Assembly: GCA_913051905.1 (NCBI GenBank)
Contig: CAJXBY010000100.1
Span: forward strand, 1 to 8,944
DNA length: 8,944 nucleotides
Direction: 5' to 3'
Source of the DNA: an uncultured Gammaproteobacteria bacterium
GTDB taxonomy: Bacteria > Pseudomonadota > Gammaproteobacteria > Arenicellales > UBA868
The position numbers and the translations under genes were made by a program. Position 1 is the first letter of the stretch. The number at the start of each line of letters is the position of its first letter. The notes beneath the pieces are model-generated. The model was not told the origin of the DNA. It saw only the letters and a program-made list of their open reading frames with translations, and did no database searches. Below are positions 6,703-8,944 of the stretch, one piece after another.

Positions 6703-6805
6703 GCGTCGGACACCTACTGCGTTGCTGAACCCTCGGCAACAATCGGGTTGAAGCAGCTTGCACTGGCCCGGTACTTCGAAATTCTTAGGCGGGCCGGCTT
6801 GGCGC

Positions 6806-6835
6806 TGGACCCTGAGGGGGCATTCCATCGGTCCA
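6806..6835 (-). other. Inverted repeat at the 5' end of the predicted kinase transcript
   Basis: TGGACC at 6806-6811 and GGTCCA at 6830-6835 form a perfect six-base inverted repeat with an 18-base interior. It lies directly after the start point predicted from the promoter at 6843-6871. In the minus-strand RNA it would be a hairpin at the 5' end of the leader; as DNA it could be an operator. A six-base repeat of this spacing can arise by chance. Confidence 0.3.
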
Positions 6836-6842
6836 CTCAGCC

Positions 6843-6871
6843 AGTATAAGGCGGCCTTCTGGTGACGACAA
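6843..6871 (-). promoter_or_regulatory. Predicted sigma-70 promoter for the two-component genes
   Basis: On the minus strand, TTGTCG (6871-6866) and TATACT (6848-6843) are separated by exactly 17 bases, matching the -35 (four of six) and -10 (five of six) consensus. The predicted start is near 6836, giving a leader of about 134 bases before ATG 6702. It would let the kinase and regulator be transcribed apart from the dsr genes upstream. The call is by consensus only. Confidence 0.45.
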
Positions 6872-6888
6872 ACCGTCATAGCGCTCTG

Positions 6889-6919
6889 CTCGTCCAGAAA
6901 CAGTGGGGCATCTGACGAG
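6889..6919 (-). other. Inverted repeat downstream of dsrR, possible weak RNA hairpin
   Basis: CTCGTC (6889-6894) and GACGAG (6914-6919) pair perfectly over six bases with a 19-base loop, about 35 bases after the dsrR stop. No T-run follows on the minus strand, so an intrinsic terminator is not supported. It may still stabilise the 3' end of a dsr transcript or form an operator upstream of the kinase promoter. Confidence 0.25.
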
Positions 6920-6946
6920 GTATTCTTCGCCCGCTCTACATCTGAC
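6909..6946. repeat. Pair of 8-base direct repeats CATCTGAC, 30 bases apart
   Basis: CATCTGAC occurs at 6909-6916 and again at 6939-6946, with starts exactly 30 bases apart, close to three helical turns. They sit upstream of the predicted -35 box of the kinase promoter, a position suited to activator binding. In a gap of about 250 bases a repeated 8-mer is expected roughly half the time by chance, so this is only suggestive. Confidence 0.25.
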
Positions 6947-6953
6947 CGTTTGC

Positions 6954-7307
6954 TTACAATGTTCCGTCCGGGGGTACAAATCCAGGATCGTTGGGATTGA
7001 GAAAGATGAACCGGCTGCTCTCTTCATCATCCGGTTTTGCGAAATCCAGAACAGCGCTAGCGAGAAGATCGGCGCTGGCGAGACCAATCAGAATCCGGAT
7101 GCCATGCTGGGTATACACGGTATCCGTTTCAGCAGGCTCATCGAAACCCATCGCATAATCGACCGAGCCATCGGCCTGGCGCTTCGCTGCGATCCGTAAG
7201 TGCAGGCCCTCCAACAGCGCCACAGGACTCGAGCGTTTGATCTCGTTCGCGGCCTCTTCGGTGATCCTGAAGGGCATGGACGAACTTTTTGTGGAACGGG
7301 CTGACAT
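6954..7307 (-). CDS. dsrR: DsrR, cysteine-free A-type-carrier-like (IscA/HesB-fold) protein of sulfur oxidation
   Basis: DsrR of Allochromatium vinosum has the IscA fold but lacks the iron-sulfur-binding cysteines, and is needed for proper expression of dsr products. This product has 117 residues from ATG 7307. It has the A-type carrier pattern: FRITEEAANEIKR at about 13-25, a GLHLRIAAKRQADGSVDYAMGFDEP segment split across about 34-58, IRILIG at about 71-76, and the C-terminal FIFLNPNDPGFVPPDG. It contains no cysteine at all, so it cannot bind a cluster in the IscA way, as in known DsrR. ATG 7307 lies 12 bases after dsrN with GAGAG at the dsrN stop as Shine-Dalgarno. ATG 7277 would give 107 residues, nearer the 104 of A. 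vinosum, but has no Shine-Dalgarno. Following dsrN is the expected order. The usual next gene, dsrS, is not present. Confidence 0.88.
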   Translation of the reverse strand: MSARSTKSSSMPFRITEEAANEIKRSSPVALLEGLHLRIAAKRQADGSVDYAMGFDEPAETDTVYTQHGIRILIGLASADLLASAVLDFAKPDDEESSRFIFLNPNDPGFVPPDGTL

Positions 7308-7319
7308 CAAACGGATCTC

Positions 7320-8690
7320 TCAGCGGCAGGCACGGACAAATTCCACGAATCTATCCACCCACGGGTTGTCACGCACGTGGCGTTGGTGGGCGTAGGTCGC
7401 CAACAGGTTACGGTAACAGAAGCCGTCAAGCCGCCCGTTAATACCCTGTCCCCGCTTGACTTGCAGCACCAAAGAAGCATCTTCGGTCAGGTTTTCAAGC
7501 TGCGAGTAGTGAAACTCATGAACCTGATATGCTTTTTCGGGCCGGGCCGCAACCGCGGGCCATGGGTGATCGGGTGTCGCATTGAATACCATATAACCTC
7601 TTCCCACGGGCCGGTCCTTGACCACCGCATCGGCTTGCACAACCCCGACCATGTCAGCCTGTTGACCCCGCCAACAAATCGTCCGGCAAAGATACATCAA
7701 TCCGCCACACTCCGCGTAGACCGGACCATCCGCCTCGATGAAACTGCGTACAGCACTCCGCATGGTACTGTTTGCAGACAACTCAATCAGGAATGATTCC
7801 GGGAATCCGCCGCCGAAAAACAGGCCGTCAACGTCCGGAAGAGCGCTGTCTCGCAGCGTGTCAAACGGTACCAGCTCGACTCCGGCTTTGGCAAACGCAT
7901 CCAGGTCGTCGGGATAGTAGAAGCCGAATGCAGAATCGCGGGCGATGCCGATTCGAAGGTCCAACGGGCTCCGATACTCAACATCGGAAACCGCCGGCGC
8001 TGCAATAGCTGGCGCGGCAGTCAAGTGAAGCAACTGACCGATGTTGACACTATTTTCTATCTCGCGTCCGATCGCCCGAATACAGTCCTGGGCCTGAGCC
8101 AGTTCGCCCGCGGGCACCAGGCCCAGATGACGCTCCTCGATGAGGGTGCCCTCCAACCTTGAAATTGCACCGAGTACCGGTAGATCGGTATAACGCTCAA
8201 TTGCTGCTCGCAGTTTGTTTTCCTGTCGTGGGCCTGCTACACGGTTGAGTATCACACCGGCGATGCCGACATCCGGGTCGAATGCGCTATAGCCGGTCAA
8301 CAAAGGAGCGATTCCACGGGTTATACCGGTCACGTCAATCACCAGCACAACGGGCAGGTCAAGCTGTTTCGCCAGCGCCGCGTTACTGTCACCCCCTTCG
8401 ACATCCAGTCCGTCGTGGAGGCCTTTGTTGCCTTCCACGAGGACAACGTCCGCGCCCTGGGATTGTCTGTGATAACAGACCGTAATCTCGTCCCGTTGCA
8501 TGGTGAAAAAATCCAGGTTCCAGCAAGTAGAACCACTGGCTTTCTCCAGCCACATCGGATCGATGTAGTCCGGGCCCTTCTTGAACGGGGCCACGGACAG
8601 CCCTCGCTGCCGCAGTACCGCCGCAAGACCGATACTGATGATCGTCTTCCCCGAGGATTTATGTGCTGCGGAGACCAGGAAGCGGTGCAT
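7320..8690 (-). CDS. dsrN: DsrN, cobyrinic acid a,c-diamide synthase-like glutamine amidotransferase (siroheme amidation)
   Basis: DsrN is thought to amidate siroheme, the prosthetic group of the DsrAB sulfite reductase, using glutamine and ATP. The product has 456 residues from ATG 8690, the CobB/CbiA length. The N-terminal synthetase domain has a P-loop-like AAHKSSGKT at 8-16, FKKGPDYIDPMW at 36-47, NLDFF at 58-62, and VEGNKGLHDG at 85-94. The C-terminal class-I-like glutaminase domain has FFGGGFPE at about 291-298, nucleophile Cys328 in AECGGLMYLC, and conserved histidines in HEFHYS (391-396) and near the end (ATYAHQRH). TTG codons at 8699 and 8696 are possible but less likely starts, since the family begins just before the P-loop. 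Vitamin B12 CobB/CbiA is the alternative, but the position between dsrP and dsrR argues strongly for DsrN. Confidence 0.93.
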   Translation of the reverse strand: MHRFLVSAAHKSSGKTIISIGLAAVLRQRGLSVAPFKKGPDYIDPMWLEKASGSTCWNLDFFTMQRDEITVCYHRQSQGADVVLVEGNKGLHDGLDVEGGDSNAALAKQLDLPVVLVIDVTGITRGIAPLLTGYSAFDPDVGIAGVILNRVAGPRQENKLRAAIERYTDLPVLGAISRLEGTLIEERHLGLVPAGELAQAQDCIRAIGREIENSVNIGQLLHLTAAPAIAAPAVSDVEYRSPLDLRIGIARDSAFGFYYPDDLDAFAKAGVELVPFDTLRDSALPDVDGLFFGGGFPESFLIELSANSTMRSAVRSFIEADGPVYAECGGLMYLCRTICWRGQQADMVGVVQADAVVKDRPVGRGYMVFNATPDHPWPAVAARPEKAYQVHEFHYSQLENLTEDASLVLQVKRGQGINGRLDGFCYRNLLATYAHQRHVRDNPWVDRFVEFVRACR

Positions 8691-8737
8691 GGTCAACAAT
8701 CCGTTTGCTGTATGAGTCTAGTCCGGTCCTGTGAAAC

Positions 8738-8749
8738 ACCCGAACGGGT
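8738..8749 (-). other. Short palindrome directly after the dsrP stop codon
   Basis: ACCCGTTCGGGT on the minus strand is a perfect 12-base palindrome directly after the dsrP stop and could form a four-base stem with a GUUC tetraloop in RNA. It is weaker than a usual terminator and has only a few T residues after it. The rest of the 59-base gap before dsrN shows no clear promoter and no strong ribosome binding site. Confidence 0.3.
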
Positions 8750-8944
8750 TCAGCGCTCCTTGACGCTGGACGGTGTGGGAATCGCTACCGGTATGAAAGG
8801 CAGCACGCGCAGCGCCAGTATTGACAGCAGCCCAGCGACCCCGACCCCACCCAGGCCCAGCGCAAGCTCCGGCAGGCTGGGCGTATAGTGGGCGATCACA
8901 CCATCGAAAAAACTACTCTGCAGCCGGTAACCGGGCACGATATT
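8750..8944 (-). CDS. dsrP: DsrP, NrfD-like integral membrane subunit (C-terminal end only)
   Basis: DsrP is the multi-pass membrane subunit of the DsrMKJOP electron-transfer complex, which links the cytoplasmic sulfite reductase pathway to the quinone pool or the periplasm. Only the last 64 residues are in the window; the frame runs on beyond base 8944. Visible are SSFFDGVIAHYTPSLPEL, typical of the last loop of NrfD/PsrC-like proteins, and then one transmembrane helix (about LALGLGGVGVAGLLSILAL), ending in the RVLPFIPV tail. Any in-frame ATG/GTG here is internal. The gene is followed after 59 bases by dsrN, the known dsrP-dsrN-dsrR order. The family call (NrfD-like) is firm; the assignment to DsrP rather than to another NrfD paralogue rests mainly on its neighbours. 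Confidence 0.85.
   Translation of the reverse strand, partial: NIVPGYRLQSSFFDGVIAHYTPSLPELALGLGGVGVAGLLSILALRVLPFIPVAIPTPSSVKER

Noticed and set aside
6703..6879. N-terminal extension of the histidine kinase to a start at 6879
   Set aside because: The 59 extra residues look non-coding, overlap the likely promoter, and ATG 6702 has a good ribosome binding site and begins right at the HAMP-like segment.
6903..7199. Plus-strand open frame of 98 codons over dsrR and the gap behind it
   Set aside because: It lies opposite dsrR, whose family motifs are clear, and shows no domain or ribosome binding site.
7320..8690. Vitamin B12 cobyrinate diamide synthase (cobB/cbiA) as the name for the amidotransferase
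   Set aside because: The fold is the same, but the gene sits between dsrP and dsrR with no cobalamin genes in view, so DsrN is the better call.
8415..8888. Plus-strand open frame of 157 codons over the start of dsrN and the end of dsrP
   Set aside because: It is antisense to two recognised genes and its translation matches no family I know.

Overview
The window comes from a gammaproteobacterial, probably sulfur-oxidising, chromosome. Two conserved clusters point to this. The plus strand carries the rpoN-hpf-ptsN-rapZ-HPr-EI cluster (the regulatory, nitrogen-type phosphotransferase locus of Proteobacteria). The minus strand carries the tail of a reverse-dissimilatory sulfite reductase (dsr) operon in the order dsrP-dsrN-dsrR, as in Allochromatium-type sulfur oxidisers. 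The identifications rest on motif recognition in the translations; no database search was possible.

Layout. 1-1019: 3' part of rpoN (sigma-54), with its HTH and RpoN box. 1043-1369: hpf. 1366-1854: ptsN (EIIA-Ntr). A 66-base gap holds a small hairpin. 1921-2832: rapZ. 2829-3101: HPr. 3101-4849: enzyme I of PTS. 4846-5154: a small S24/LexA-like protein of unknown role. From rapZ onward each gene overlaps the next by 1-4 bases, so the plus-strand block looks like one translationally coupled operon. From ptsN to the S24-like gene, no gene has an ATG start. The plus-strand block ends only 28 bases before the convergent minus-strand genes, with no clear terminator between them.

Minus strand, read right to left: 8944-8750 C-terminal end of dsrP (NrfD-like membrane protein); 8690-7320 dsrN (CobB/CbiA-type glutamine amidotransferase, siroheme amidation); 7307-6954 dsrR (cysteine-free A-type-carrier-like protein). 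Then comes a 251-base regulatory gap with a plausible sigma-70 promoter. It is followed by a NarX-like histidine kinase with no visible membrane segment (6702-5830) and its NarL-type response regulator (5833-5183), overlapping by ATGA.

How they work together: HPr and enzyme I form a phosphorelay that probably ends at EIIA-Ntr rather than at a sugar transporter. RapZ and sigma-54 belong to the same conserved regulatory neighbourhood. DsrP, DsrN and DsrR are accessory parts of the sulfur-globule/siroheme sulfite reductase pathway. The two-component system occupies the place where dsrS lies in Allochromatium vinosum. No mobile element, RNA gene, CRISPR array or long gene-free stretch was seen.
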